The position numbers and the translations under genes were made by a program. A model generated the notes under the pieces. The model did no database searches. It was not told the DNA's origin and saw only the letters and a program-made list of their open reading frames with translations. A DNA stretch of 64,000 nucleotides from Bombardia bombarda. Its lineage: Eukaryota; Ascomycota; Sordariomycetes; Sordariales; Lasiosphaeriaceae. The DNA lies in NCBI GenBank assembly GCA_030512295.1, contig JAULSR010000007.1, positions 582,501 to 646,500 of the forward strand, written 5' to 3'. Shown one piece after another: positions 1 through 12,590 of the stretch (position 1 is the stretch's first letter; every line of letters starts with the position of its first letter).

Positions 1-2487
1 TACAGAAAGACAGATTTCATATTATACCTACACCATCTACGGTGCATTATTAGAACGTATAATTGCATTGCATTGCGCACAGCAGCAGCAACGGTAACGA
101 TGACAAGAGGTCAGTGTCTCTGTTTCTGCCTCTTGATAGCACACATCCATACGTCTCAATCAACCAGCCATGGCTTTGGAACTTTAAACCTCTCGTCGTG
201 ATGGCCTGGCAAAGGGGGTTGTCTCACGTTGGTATACACGTCTGTGGTTGTTTGCTGGTGTTGTCCGACTGGCTGCCTCCTTTCCTGTCCTTTTGCCCAG
301 TTGCTTTCAGAGAATAATACTACACCTCACTGCATCCCATCTCACCTCCGCATCGACATCAGCATAGATAGACGCGCCTGTTCAAGCTGAGTTGGCCTTC
401 TCACAATCCTCCAGTGCGGCCCGCGATGCCCGAGCTGAGGTCTTGTAAGTAAAGAATAATTCTGTGTATCCTTCCGTACGACAGGAACAGATAGACGGAG
501 CAAGGACTGGCGCAATTCTAAAGGATAAAGCTGCCCAAGTAGGTAAAAATAAGCATAGCAGCATTGCATTCAAGACGGGTGGAAGTGTCTGTTAGTTCAT
601 TCCCAACATTACTCTTCACTAGGTCTAGTCCAGTCGACTAGTCTTTCCATCAGATCATATCTGCCTTTTCCCCTTCTTCTTTGGCTTTGCCGCACTCGGG
701 CATAAGCAACTGCCTGGGCTATGGATACTGTATCCGTGATTGACTACCGAGGTTGGACAGATGCTCTACTCACCCGCCTTACTCAGCACTCAGCTTTCAG
801 CACTCAGCACTCAGCACTCAGCACTCAGCACTTAAATTCAGCCCGTGTATTCGTAATTGCAGTCGTAATCAAGCTCCGTGGCCGAGCGGCGCGGTTATCT
901 CGGGCCAGATGTCTCGCTGGTCGACGCATTAGCTCCTATGATCTAACCAGGCCCAATGCCCAGATAGTTCCTGGGCCATCTGCGTATCTTGCTCTACATG
1001 GCCATGAAACGACTGGGAAAAGGTTGAACGATCACTGATCAGTAACTTTTGTTCATAATACGAAAAGTTTGCTCATTTATGTAACACCACCAGATAACTG
1101 GTAGCCAATTTATCCCAACATACTCGTCACATGGATGTGTACGGGATACAAAGTCTGTTCATACGCGCAGTTTAAGACTTATTTCAAGGTTTACATAGAT
1201 ATCAAATTCGAATCTACCGTTGACAGGTTTTACATTATATGTACTCGTTTTAAGCAATATAATGAAGAGAATGATCATTGTTAGTTTTTATTATCCATCA
1301 GAGTACAGTGCTCTATGCTGTAATATCGTGAAACGTGATCGTGTATAGTAGCCAGCAGCAACAACGTAAAGATGATGAGACGAGACACAAACTATATAAG
1401 CCTAGTACCTTTAATGAAGTCGGGTTTGTAAAGAATCAGTAAATCGTATTAATCCCTACTTATACAGTTGATTGCGAAGGCACAATTTCCTGTTGCATTC
1501 CATTCCATTTCGTTCCATTCCAAGCCCCATCCTTTTTGTTCATGCCCTTCCCATGCTCAATAGTAGCCAGCCGTCCTGTCGTAAACATTTCCAAATACCA
1601 ATGATATCCCAAGTAAATATTTTCCTCCTGTTTCACTGCCTGTCGGCCCTATCATTATGTTATGACGTGTCCCTCGTTTGCATAAACCATTGCGTATGTC
1701 CCCAATAGCATATATCCATACCAAAAGCAAAACCAACCCTCACACGCTTTGATGCCCTTTATTCCTTAGTACTATTACATCCAAACATTCCTCTCTTAGA
1801 ATAATTAGACCCCGCTCTTTCTCTTGTTCCCTCCCCTCCCCTTTCTGTGGCTTATGTGTCCACCCAGTGCCATTCATCCCGTCATTATATAGTTACAGAT
1901 GCAAACAACAAATAGCGGGCAACAGTCCCAAAGTGCCACTAATAATAACAACAGCAGTAAGCATGGCCTGCAAAAGACAGACATCAAGTGCTATATGCTG
2001 ATAAAATAGAAAGGTACTTGAAGAAAATGCAAGAGACAAATACAGAAAAGCATAGATAGGAATCCGCAAAATAGCAAATACTGGCCGCGTGATGAAAAGT
2101 AGTGCAAAAGACGGGGAACGGAAGTTGATAGTAGTACAAGGACAGCGCCGTCCGTTGAACGAGCCAGCAGAAAGCCAGGATGACAATGCAACCTGCTTCA
2201 GGGAGAACAGCTCTGACAGGGGTCCAGTGAAATGACAAAAAAGGAGATTATAGAAATACAAATATAATAGCGTTTGCTGACGTTTGATGCTGCTGCTGTT
2301 GGCGCCGTTCTTGCTAGCGCTACGCTGATGGTGACGGCGGTGATGTTGTTGAGTTTTTGATATCGTTGACGTTGTAGAAAAGGAAACAAAAGACCGTCTT
2401 ATCATTTCCCGTTTCGGTGTGCACCATTACACTTATGAGGTGGTGTTGCAAGTGATCCAACCTCCTAAGCGAGCATCTTCAGAAGCG
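1..2487. other. Gene-free left flank and probable 3' region of the transcription factor
   Basis: I find no convincing gene here. The longest reading frame, 170 codons on the minus strand at 1893-2405, is low-complexity and lies directly downstream of the stop codon of the minus-strand transcription factor, so it is more likely 3' UTR than coding. The stretch holds a heptamer tandem repeat at 784-832 and a 17-nt sequence resembling the 5' end of a leucine or serine tRNA at 873-889. Positions 1040-1480 are noticeably A+T-rich. Confidence 0.6.
784..832. repeat. Tandem heptamer CAGCACT, seven units
   Basis: Seven head-to-tail copies of CAGCACT. The second copy is CAGCTTT and the rest are exact. 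It is non-coding and local, with the form expected of replication slippage. It lies about 40 nt before the tRNA-like fragment at 873. Confidence 0.9.
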
Positions 2488-5400
2488 CTAATAGTCGATC
2501 CCTTCCAGCTTCCTCAGGACACTGATGGCATCCACATACAGCCGGCTCCGACCGCCGGAGCAGTCACCCTCCAGTCGTCGACGCACCAAACTGACCACAC
2601 CACTTGCCTCGCGGCGTCCGCGGACCTGCACAACGTGCCAAAGCGACATGTTATCATCTTCGCCGGCCACCGTGCGCAGCCATTTCATCGTGTCAGCTTC
2701 AGACACGCCGGCGGCCGCCTCGTTGGATCCAAGACTCTCGCTGCTTCTGCGTCTCTGCTGCGTCTCTGAGAGGCTGGCGCGAGCCCGGTGGCCAAATGCC
2801 CAGCAGATCAGAGCACATACGTACATGGCCCAGTAGTCTGAGAGATCGATGGACCAGGGACTGACCACCTCATTGGAGGAAAGTTGGCCTCGCTGAAGGA
2901 AGCCAATGATGGCGCGCGCTGCGTACACAGTCGCCTTGGCGGCATTAAGACCCATAAGGTTGTCTGAGACAGGACTGCTCGAGTGGCCCAGGGGGTACTG
3001 CTCAGTCCATAGTTTGAGACGTCTTTGATGCTCGGCAAATGTGGCAGCCATCATCACTTTCTCGGAAAATATCCACGAATCGCCACTGACGGCAAGCAGG
3101 TCCTCAAGAGGGGTGTGGTGAAGGGCGAGGAATGTGTTGGCTGGGGGGCATTCCCTAAAGAGATTGGAAATGCGCTCTTCAGCGCCGAGAGAGAGTAACT
3201 CTTGTTGATGTGGCGGCAGCATGTGTTGGAGTTGCGACTGCTGGTCGATATCAAACTGGCTTCCGACATGTTGCGTGTGAGACTCGATGTCGGCGGCCGA
3301 TGAGTCATGTACTGGGCCAGAGATGGACGAACGCAGCGGACGGCGCGGTAGGCGCATCATCTCGACGCCAAGAATCGCCATTCGATCAAGAGGCGCAGAT
3401 AGCCGCACGTCTTCAGCAGTGAGATGTTCAGCTGGAGGCACAAATGAAGGGATGCTCGCTTCGCTGTCTGCAGACAGTATACTGTCCCACTCTTCCGCCG
3501 ATGAAGCTTCCCAGAGGCGATTGCTGCGACCGACAAACGGAATGGGGAGAACTGATAACATGTTGGCCATGGGCGAGTCGTGGATCCGGGGTCGCTGCTG
3601 GTACAGGGCGGCGTGGCAGTCCGCAAAGAAGCAGGCGGTCATGAGCCGGCGCTGTGCCTCGGCATCCAGCCAGCTAATCCAGCGGTTCTCAGCAGGCCGA
3701 TGCCCATCAATATTGGGCACGGCTTGTTGTTGGAGCGCGGCCGAGCTTGGATACAAAAACTGCGGAGGCGAAATAGCTGGTGAGTATGTCTGCCCAGCAA
3801 CGCGAGACTGAATCTGTGAAGGAAAAGGGAGTGCTTGTGGAACATGATGGTCAAGGAAACTGAGGGACGATAAAGATCGGCATGTCCGGGAGCAGTAAGT
3901 AGTGATAGGAGACGAAGAAGCACTCATATCAAAGGGAGAAACCGAACAAGACAAAACGTGAAACGAAGAAGATGGTGGAATATACGCCGAGGAAAGGCTT
4001 CCCCATGGGGTGCTGGGAAGCGAGCTCAGATGTCGCAGGGCATAAGAGGACATATTTGTTGTGGTAGTAGTAGTGGTGGTGGTAGTGGTTGGAGTCATGG
4101 AGGCATAAGAAAATTCAGATGAGGAAGTAGATGGAGACCTAAGAGACCGGGCCCTGGAATCGACAGGCCAGAATGCGCTGGTGTCTGAGGGGGCAGAGGA
4201 GGACGGCGATGACGCCACAGCAAGGAACTGTGAAGAACTCACCCTCCGATAGAGTCTCCTGAACAAGCTTGTAGGCTGCGTGACTGCTTTCCGACCCCGG
4301 AAGCGCGTAAAGTGTTCGCACAGGAGGATAGCCTGCATGGTCTGGACGCTCCATTGTGATTGTGACCCCTGGACAATGTTAGCTCTCTGCAGAAAAGGGA
4401 GGTTAGAATTCAAGAAAACTCACCCGCTTCGCTTCCTGACACGCGAACTCGTGCAGAGTGCTGCCCCTGATTCGATCATCTTGGTTATTGATGTATTGTG
4501 TTGCCACCGCCGCCATAGCGCACCGCAGCACTTCTTCTGGTGCCGCCTCAAACGTGGCCCGGTGTACTACCGGGATCACAGGGTGGACGCGTGCCCAATA
4601 TACGCTGAGATAGTGGTTGACAGTGCTTCGAGCGTGTCTTTCCAGCTGAATTTCCCTAACCAGGCCATTCCCCCCACCGCCCATAGGCGGATTCAACGCC
4701 AAAATGTCACCTCCATGACCAACCCTATCATCGTCGTCGGCGCGTATAACAGCACCGCCACCGAACCCGGCCCCTGGACCGCCATGCACATCCACCATGA
4801 CTTCACGGCCTATGAGATCCCCCTTCTGACGGCCCAGTCTAGGCATGGTGTCGAGTTGATTCGGTAATGCGGGAGAAGGTGTAACTAAAGTTTGAGAGTT
4901 GTGAGAAGGGGTGTTCGAAGGCGGGGTCGGATTACGAACAGGAGAAAGAAAATTGCTCGCCGAGCCAGGGGCAAACCCGTCGAAATAGTTATGCTGATTT
5001 TGGTCATACGCCCGTATTGGCTGATATTGATTCATCATCATAGCCAGGTTGGGATACGGGTCTTGCGCCCAGACAGTTGGGGGTTGAGCAACATCAGATG
5101 GCGTGGAACGGGCGCTGTCAGTGGAAGATGTGGCCCATGGTGAGGGCGAGTGTTGGATCAGCCCGGGAGGGTCGTTGCTTGGCAACGCCGAAAGCGGGTT
5201 CTGCGATGGCGGTACCAGGATTCTGAGTTGCGGATACGACATCTCAGGGTACGATACTGGCATAGCTGGTATTGTCACAGCGGGCATCGGATAGTCCAAC
5301 CCTAGCGGCGGTCTTGGTGACTGGTAGGAAGGGTTTTCACTATGGCCCCTGAGCTGGGAAGGTGCCAGGTTGGGCGTTGTTGGAACATGAGGTGCTTGAG

Positions 5401-6459
5401 GGGGTGTGGCTGGTTTGCTAACAGGTGGATTGTTAGGTGACCTGCCCCTAGGAGTTGGCTGATGTCTACCGGGAGTTGACGGCGATGATGGAGAGGGGCG
5501 TGGGGGGGTTTTGCTGTGTCTTTCGCTGCTTTCCGGGTCACTGGCATTCTTGTCAGCTTCAGTTGAGTATTGACTGTAAATGATATACACTTGCTGTCTA
5601 ATTTGGTGTCGTTGAAGCAAGTCGGGCCGGTGAAATGCACGATCGCACCCCGGATATGTGCACGGAAAACCCGGGGTCTGATGGCTCAGTTGGTGACGCC
5701 TGGTAGTTAATGGTCAGTACGTAGCAGCGCCGTCTTACGGTGCTCACATGGGCAGCAGGCTCACTCACCTCAGATGCTCGGCCCTTGTGAAGGTCTGTTA
5801 TACGTCAGCACGGCAACACGACGATGGGATATGTGCGGGGTGGGCGAGCGATCATGGCGTGGTCATGGCCATGAACGTGATATCCCGAGCTGTAGTTGTT
5901 CTCTCACCTTGGCCGGCTTGCACTTGTCACAGACGTGAACGGGAACACCCTTCTTTGCTCTGCTGACCCGACCAGTGATGGGAGTAAGTCTCGTGGGCAG
6001 ATCGGACTTTTGGTTGGCAGGTAAGGGCCTGTTCATGTTGTTTAGGTGGTGATGGTGCATGCCGGCGCTGCCGCTCATCGACGAGGAAGAGGCGGCAGAG
6101 CCATATCCTGCTTGGTCCATCGAGTCGTTGCTGGTCGAGCTCCGGCGACGCGTGGGGAGCTGAGTGGTGGTTACAGACAACGTCGATGATGTGACGGAGG
6201 CTGCGGACTTGGAGCCCCGATTTGAAGGGCCGCGCCTTTTGTTCTGAGTTGGGGGGACAGCTCGACTGATATCCTGTTCGACGGCGGCCAGACTGGAGCT
6301 AGTGACATGTCTCGGGTGTGGTTGTGTGTTGGTAGATGCCTCATGGAGCTGGCCCGTGTTGGCCGGCGTACTGGCGTCCTTATCCTTTTTAATGGTGGTG
6401 TGTCGAGTAGACTCACTTTGATCGTCGTTCAGATCCATTATGAACTTTAAGCTAGCCAT
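2488..6459 (-). CDS. C2H2 zinc-finger transcription factor with fungal-trans domain
   Basis: Predicted DNA-binding regulator of about 1,244 residues. My exon model on the minus strand is 6459-5908, 5794-5769, 5699-4424 and 4368-2488. Splicing rebuilds two adjacent C2H2 fingers near residues 175-235: CDKC, then TFTRAEHLRRHQLSH, then CTYPGC followed by FHRPDLLQRHQ. A long Pro/Ser/Thr-rich linker follows. A fungal-trans region starts near residue 545 with an HPVIPVVHRATFE motif and continues across the last intron (EAKR then GSQSQWSVQTMQAILL). The 26-nt second exon lies inside the first finger. The last intron could end at 4387 (37 nt) or 4369 (55 nt), both in frame. I prefer 55 nt because it has a CTAAC branch site at a usual distance. 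The start is the first ATG of the open frame; a second ATG lies at 6438. Target genes cannot be inferred. I am confident of the class and not of an orthologue name. Confidence 0.88.
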
Positions 6460-8850
6460 GACGGGCGGCAGTCCCTCAAATTGGAAGTAAGATACCAAGT
6501 TAGTAGTACACAGCCCTGTTGGAACTGCCCCGGACAAATAAAGAGGGAGGTAGCAGTGATCGATGGGGAAATAAACATCAAGTCAGGCTCAGGTAGGTAT
6601 GTACACGTTCAGGTACGGACGGCGGTACTCGCGCGGCTGCAGCAGCAGAGGCTTAAAGATAGGAAACGAGAGGAGAAGACTAGGAACCGAGCGCCTCAGC
6701 CTTCCGAGGTCGAGAGGGGGTCGCAGCGACCATGTCCAGGGGGCCCGTCTCTCTCTATCAGTCGACTAGCGGGTGCGGATGCATCTGGGGTACAAGGCAG
6801 CGGCACATGGGAGGCACTGCTGCTATGGGAAGGCCGTTCAGGGCCCGCAGGTGTGTGAAAGCTAGCGAAGAAGATGGGATGGACAGTGATCGAGTGAGCC
6901 GACGTGCAGAAGCATTGTGCCCTTTTGGGAGAGGCTTATTCTCTGTCAAGGGTTAAGACCCCCCTGTCAGCTGGGCAACAAGGGGAAAAAAGCATGGATG
7001 GAAGGGATGCATGGTGCTACCTTGTCGAATGGTCGCGCAAAAGACGGGGTACTTTCTGCAACGCTCGCTGAGGAAAGAGAGGAAATCCATCGGTATAGGT
7101 ACAAGGAGAGCCCTGCGGTAGGGGGATGCGGATCTTGTCCAAGGTACCCGGCGCACCTAGGTCCTAGATGCCGTAGGTCTTGTTGACTTTGTTCTGGTTT
7201 TCTTTTTTCTTTCTGCCGCGACGTTGGGCGACAAAAGGTCCCAGCGGCTCTCAACTCGACGCATGATTGACACCTCAAATACTTAGTCATGATGCCGACA
7301 ACCGCGCGACAAAGTGTCTATGCCTTCTGCTATCCAGCCGTAAGGAAGGTGGATGATGTGCTCAATGGAGTGCTCAATGGTGACAAAAAGGGGGTGTTCA
7401 GGATTTGTTATAGACCGCTTAGCTCGGATTCCCGGTGTCGTTTGAGGATATGAGTAGCTCATCATTGTGGAAAGCCCGCCATCCGTAACCGTGCCGTGAC
7501 GCTGCTCGAAATCTTTGTCAGGTCCCATTTGAGGCTCGAGTCCTGCTCATAGGGCTGCTGGAAACAGTCGACGAAGCGTGCAGCCAGTAAGTCAGAGCAC
7601 TGCACGGCGCACTATCAGTCCTGTTCAAGAGTCCCCCAAGTAGGCTTGTGTTCGGGACTGAAATCTCATGTTCATGGCAGAAAACGGTAGTCCTACGTCT
7701 TGCCCTCTCTCCCGCCTAACCCTCAACTGAGATGGTTCTGTGGGTCGTACCACAGGTAATCTGACAACCAAGAGGCGCAGGCCCTCCACTCCTGCAGACT
7801 TCAAGCTGCAGCACATAAGCAACCCAACCGGCCATTTGACAAGGAGTGGCCAGCTCTCATGCGACGACTGTTACACAACGCCAGACCTCCGTCGCGCTGA
7901 ACAATCGCAGAACTCGGGAAGAGAAAAGGAGAAACGTTGCCAAACTCTGACCTAACGCACCAGGACACGCTTTAGAAACTGCCAGGCGCGTCCAGGCATT
8001 CTAGAAGCGCTGCAACCAGATGGCCGAGGCTCCGAGTAGCGAGTGCGTTCTCAAGAGGGCCACCTCATGTTGCTCAAAACTGACTGGCCCCTGCGCCATC
8101 CAGAAGCCGGGAAAGGAGGGTGTTCGGGCCCGATCATTGCCGCTCGTGGAGGGGGGACTGGTGGACGTTGATCGACGAGCGTTTAGTGCCTCCCTGCCCT
8201 AAGAAAAGACGGGACCTACCAGGCTCCAGGGGGTACATACGGAGTGTACATAAACTGTCCTACATACCTAGTTACAGGATACCTTCAGCGTTCAGTACTT
8301 GTGAAAAGACAACGTCGACGTACTTGGGTAGTGAGTTTCTCCATTGTGGGTGGGATAACTGCGGCAAAGGGGTTTGAGATGCACATACCAAGGCGTGACC
8401 CATATCCGTATACGTGTTAAACGCCGTGCGAAAATACCAGCTGCGCAGTAGCATCTACGGGCCGCCTTCCTCACAGTGCATAGTGCCACAGTAGGTTACA
8501 GAACGGGCGTGTTCTGAAGAGTCCATCTCTTGCAAGTGTCTGCTATAGTGCGGAGAGATTAAGCCCTACAGCGGCCCATGCCCTACAGCGGCCACATGGT
8601 CAGTTGCGGAGCGAGCATGTGCGCAGGGGAGGCGGGTACGAGTGCTTTGCATGTGGTTGCAGTTGCACACACACCAGCCTGCTGCCCATAACGTGAAAAA
8701 GTCTGTCTGAAGCACAGAGTACTCGGTGTGTCTTTGAAGATAGGTAGTGTACGAAGCAGTGGCTGGTTTGGTGGGTGGTCCCGGTCGATATGCAGACAAC
8801 TGCAGATACACACAGCACTGGACTGCAGGCACGGGGCTTAGAACTTGCTG
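6460..8850. other. Upstream region of the transcription factor; no gene seen
   Basis: Many short overlapping frames occur on both strands, but none has a recognisable domain, a plausible exon structure or a convincing start context. The part next to 6460 probably holds the promoter and leader of the minus-strand transcription factor. Confidence 0.5.
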
Positions 8851-9120
8851 ACGCTCTCATTGGCCGATTAGGGTCCGCGCCGCTGCCAGTGAGATCCTAT
8901 TTTTGTTGGCCTTCCTGTTGGAACTCCGGAAAGAGGTCGAGCTAGCGTCCGCTTGCAGGGAGAGGGGGTGGTCAGTCAAGAATCGAGAGCGAGCGAGAGG
9001 GAGACGGGCTCTGCACATCTTGATGGGGACATGGGAGGGCAAGAAGATGCCGAAAAGGCAGACCAAGACGCTGCCCACGGTCACTCCCATCGATGATGAA
9101 ATGGGCCAAAGTGCACTGAC

Positions 9121-9172
9121 TTCCACTCCCACTTCCCACTCCCGCTTCCCACGCCCATGCCCACTCCCAACT
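9121..9172. repeat. Degenerate CCACTCC/CTTCCC tandem repeat
   Basis: A run of imperfect six- to seven-base units built on CACTCCC and CTTCCC, strongly C+T on the plus strand. It is non-coding as far as I can tell. Confidence 0.6.
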
Positions 9173-9985
9173 GAGATCTTGGCAAAGCCTGTCCCTTCGA
9201 TTCTCCACCACCCGCAGATCTTGGGGATCTTGGGGGCGATTGAGGCTTGACAGAGTGGCTTCCAAGTTCCAGCTCGGGAGCCCGGGAAGCGCGAGCTGAA
9301 GCGGCCTGAGATTGGTGGAAGTGTCTGGGGGCGTCTGGGTGGTGTGAGTTGTCTGGGGGCTAGCGTGCAAGGGGACCTGCTCGAGACAGATGACCTGCAT
9401 GAAGACAACAAGCAGATATGAATCGGGCAGGCCCTGCAACAGCGCCCAGCATGAGCTACGGATACACACGGAGACGGCCGGCCCAGGTTTCCCTGGGGAA
9501 AGACGGCTTCGTATGGCGAATTGGCGATCGACTGGGTTGTGCCGCTAAGATTCTCAGCTCCTCCTCAGCCTCGTACGACGTGACGAGCCTGGGGTTTACA
9601 CAGAGTGCTGTACGCGCCAATTGGGGTTATTTGATTGTGTCTCAAGCGATCGTTACAGAGTACAGACAGACCTGCGACTTGGACACTCCCAGTCCCAACG
9701 ATGTCGCGAAGACCAGATGCGGGATAAAGGACGATGATTAAGACATTGGATCAGGTTTAGACAGGCCGGAGGCGCCTTCATCCAGAATTCCAGATGTATG
9801 ATAAGCAGCCACGATAAGCGCCAAACCCTTCGAGGGACCGAGTGAGGACGAGCAGATCAATCGTCAATGCAGGTTAGTGGTGACACGGATCAGGGCAGAA
9901 TTGTCGACACAGACCTGGCGCTTCAAAGGTGAAGTGACTGACGAGGGGTTCTTTTTTTTGGTGCTTCCATTAATTTTGGCAGGAA

Positions 9986-10012
9986 CCTAAACATACCTAG
10001 GTAGGTACTTAC
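9986..10012. repeat. ACCTAGG/TAGG microsatellite-like cluster
   Basis: The plus strand reads as overlapping ACCTA, TAGGTAGG and TACTTAC words. The same AGGT/ACCT vocabulary recurs in many intergenic stretches of the window (for example 10409, 12522, 18200, 24424, 44030, 63429). Confidence 0.55.
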
Positions 10013-12590
10013 TCATAGCAAGTGCGACCTAGGGAAATTGTAAATTGTCGTATGTACAGTGGATTCGGATGAGGGAGGCTCCTTCTCTAACTGCTGTTTA
10101 GGTACCAACTACTTTGTACGAATAGGCAAGTGCACTCGCTTACCGCACACCGGGGGAAGCTCAGGAAAGAAAGACCCTCAAAGTGGCTTGGACGGATACG
10201 TTGCCGGGAACAAAAAAAGAAGCGCCTAAGTAACTCTTTAGCAGCTGTTTTACCTACCGATTCGCCCGATCGCTTCTTGCAAGGTCAAGATGGGGGCAAA
10301 GGCCATCCTGTCGCTTTCACGTCGCTTGCTTTAGGTTTTGTCGTCTGTCTGGTGTCAAACATCTTACACGACTCGGGTTCATGTTTTGTCTTTACTCTAT
10401 CGCGCAGCTAAGGTAGGTAGGTGTGTGTGTGACTGTGTGTGAGTATATACACACCATACTGAGTGCTGGCCCACAGCAGCACATAACTGCATCGCGCGTC
10501 GCGTTCATATTTCTGCTGTCGCGCCTCATGCCCCTCATGCGTGACTGTGGAGGTGCGCATGTCTCATGTTGCGCGCGCTTGTTTCGAGGATGCGCGCGGA
10601 GCACGCGGATGTCGAGCTGAGGCCATGTCCAGGTCATCCATGCCAGCCATGTCATCCATACAGGTAGGTGTCATCCATTCTCCCAGGTATCCCGTCCGTT
10701 CCTGAGCTGTGGCTAACCAGAAAAGGGGCAGTGATGGTGTGCGGACTTGATCGGGCAAGAGGATGCAAGGTGAGGTGCACACCATGTTCTTCAAACTCAA
10801 CCAGTAGAATTCATTCCAAGTCGTCTTGCCCACATCGCAGTATCGCGACTGGTAGTCAAATGTAAGGCGATTGGATGACGCGCAGGAAGCGGGAGTGGCA
10901 GATGCAGCTAGCGAGATACCCAGCAGATCATGATAGCCCCCCCGCCATGGGGATCCACGGCACCGCACTTTCTGAAACATGCAACAGACTCCCGTCTGAT
11001 GGAGAGGTGCTACGTGGTTAGCCAGGTACAGTGTATTCGCACCTACCAACCTTACCAGCACTGGCGGGCAAATCGCGGGATCTGCCGGTCGCCGTGCTCT
11101 AAGTATGGGTAAGAACGAACCATGAGTTCACTCACACTGGCCACTAGGTAGTCTAGTCTAAAGCATTCAGTAGTACTGACAAGGTATTCGTAGGCAGGAG
11201 CGATTCCCCCTTCTGCCTTGTCTGTACTACTCTGTATATTTGTCAACGAGACCTGTTTAAATGATGTTGCCCTAATTCTTTATTACATGAGACGACGAGA
11301 ATAAAGTCGGCCCTTTGAGAAACGAGAATGAGTATCATTTGCATTTTGTTGTCAGACTTACATCCTATCACCTTCTGCGCTGCTGGACTGATGTACCTTA
11401 TTTCTTGGCAATGAGCTGCTTCCATCTTGGCACAAGATCGGGCGGGCATGGACCAGGTTTCGTTTTAGCACAGACTACAGAGCGCACCCGTCTCAATCCG
11501 CTCGTGCATTTGATTTTTACGCCAACCAGCGCTTAAAGTTATTAATAGAGCTGGCTTTTTTTTTGGTGTATGGCTGCTATTTGGCAAAATGGAATTCGGA
11601 ATTTCTGATCACCTAGCAATCAAGTAATAGCTACTCAGAACTTCAAAAAGGTCATTGATCAGAAAAATTTCGTCTATGAGTGTTTATATGGATTTTCCAT
11701 AGGAAATAGTTGCCTTTTTACAGTTGTTGTACGGGGTGTTTCAGTTCTTTCTGCCTAAGGTAAGGTAGGTTTTTACTTCACCTGGGTATCAGCTACCCGG
11801 ACTTGTGTCCTGGTTGAGTCTGCCAAACCGGGAGCCTCACCGGGCGCCTCACCGACCAAAAGCAGAAAACATATCATGATTGCTGACTTTAAAGGTCGCT
11901 GAGGATGCTCACAAGCTTTCCAAATAGAGAATCAGCGTCCGTTTCACAACACGCAGTCCGCAAGACGCACCTGACTTGGGAACTTGAGTTCGTGTATCAT
12001 GGTACTGTAGTGAGGCTGTGAAGACGGGTCGCTTGGTACGCGCACAGGCGCCCGCGGGCGCTAGAGGGTCTATCGCTGTGGTTGGTTTGTTTAGTCTACT
12101 TTAAGTACTCTCACGAGACTACCTTACCTACTTACTTAGTGAAAAGGTACTGTACATGGTAGATACAGTACGTACTGGTACTTCTTAGCCTGCCAGCCAC
12201 GAGGCGATAGCTCCTTCCTTCCCGGCAGTCAGGTCAGGGCAGCCAGTCGGCGCAGCGACAGGAACAGGGCAGGTGCCAGGACACCTCGAGAGCCGTGCTT
12301 TCCTCCCGCCGGATATCGGGTCTCGCGGGTTCATCAGTGGACATCTATTCTTTGCCCAAAAAGTGGGAACGACCGTTGCGATCTTTGGACATGGAGGTGG
12401 TGGCAGGCACAACCGACTGCAACCCGCTGCTTCCAGGAACGTGGAACACGCACGTACCTGCCCAGCACGCCGACCCAACATGCCGATACTATGGGCAGGT
12501 GCAGCTTCCCAGTTGGAAAATAGGTAGGTAGCCAAGGAAGGTAGCCATTCGACCCCATCTTCCATCCTGCCCTTCCTTCCATTCGGCAGT

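Larger units (their letters stand above)
8851..12590. other. Gene-poor stretch with microsatellites
   Basis: No supported gene. Two overlapping minus-strand frames (8857-9411 and 8972-9469) are low-complexity and resemble nothing I know. They run across a C+T-rich degenerate repeat at 9121-9172. TAGG/ACCT-type runs occur near 9990-10012, 10409-10420, 11757-11770, 12122-12138 and 12522-12545. The segment 11560-11720 is A+T-rich. Confidence 0.5.

Noticed and set aside
1893..2405. 170-codon minus-strand frame
   Set aside because: Located just past the transcription factor stop, low complexity, no conserved segment; treated as 3' UTR.
8857..9469. Overlapping minus-strand frames of 184 and 165 codons
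   Set aside because: Both read through a C+T-rich repeat, show no domain, and overlap in different phases, which fits composition-driven openness.
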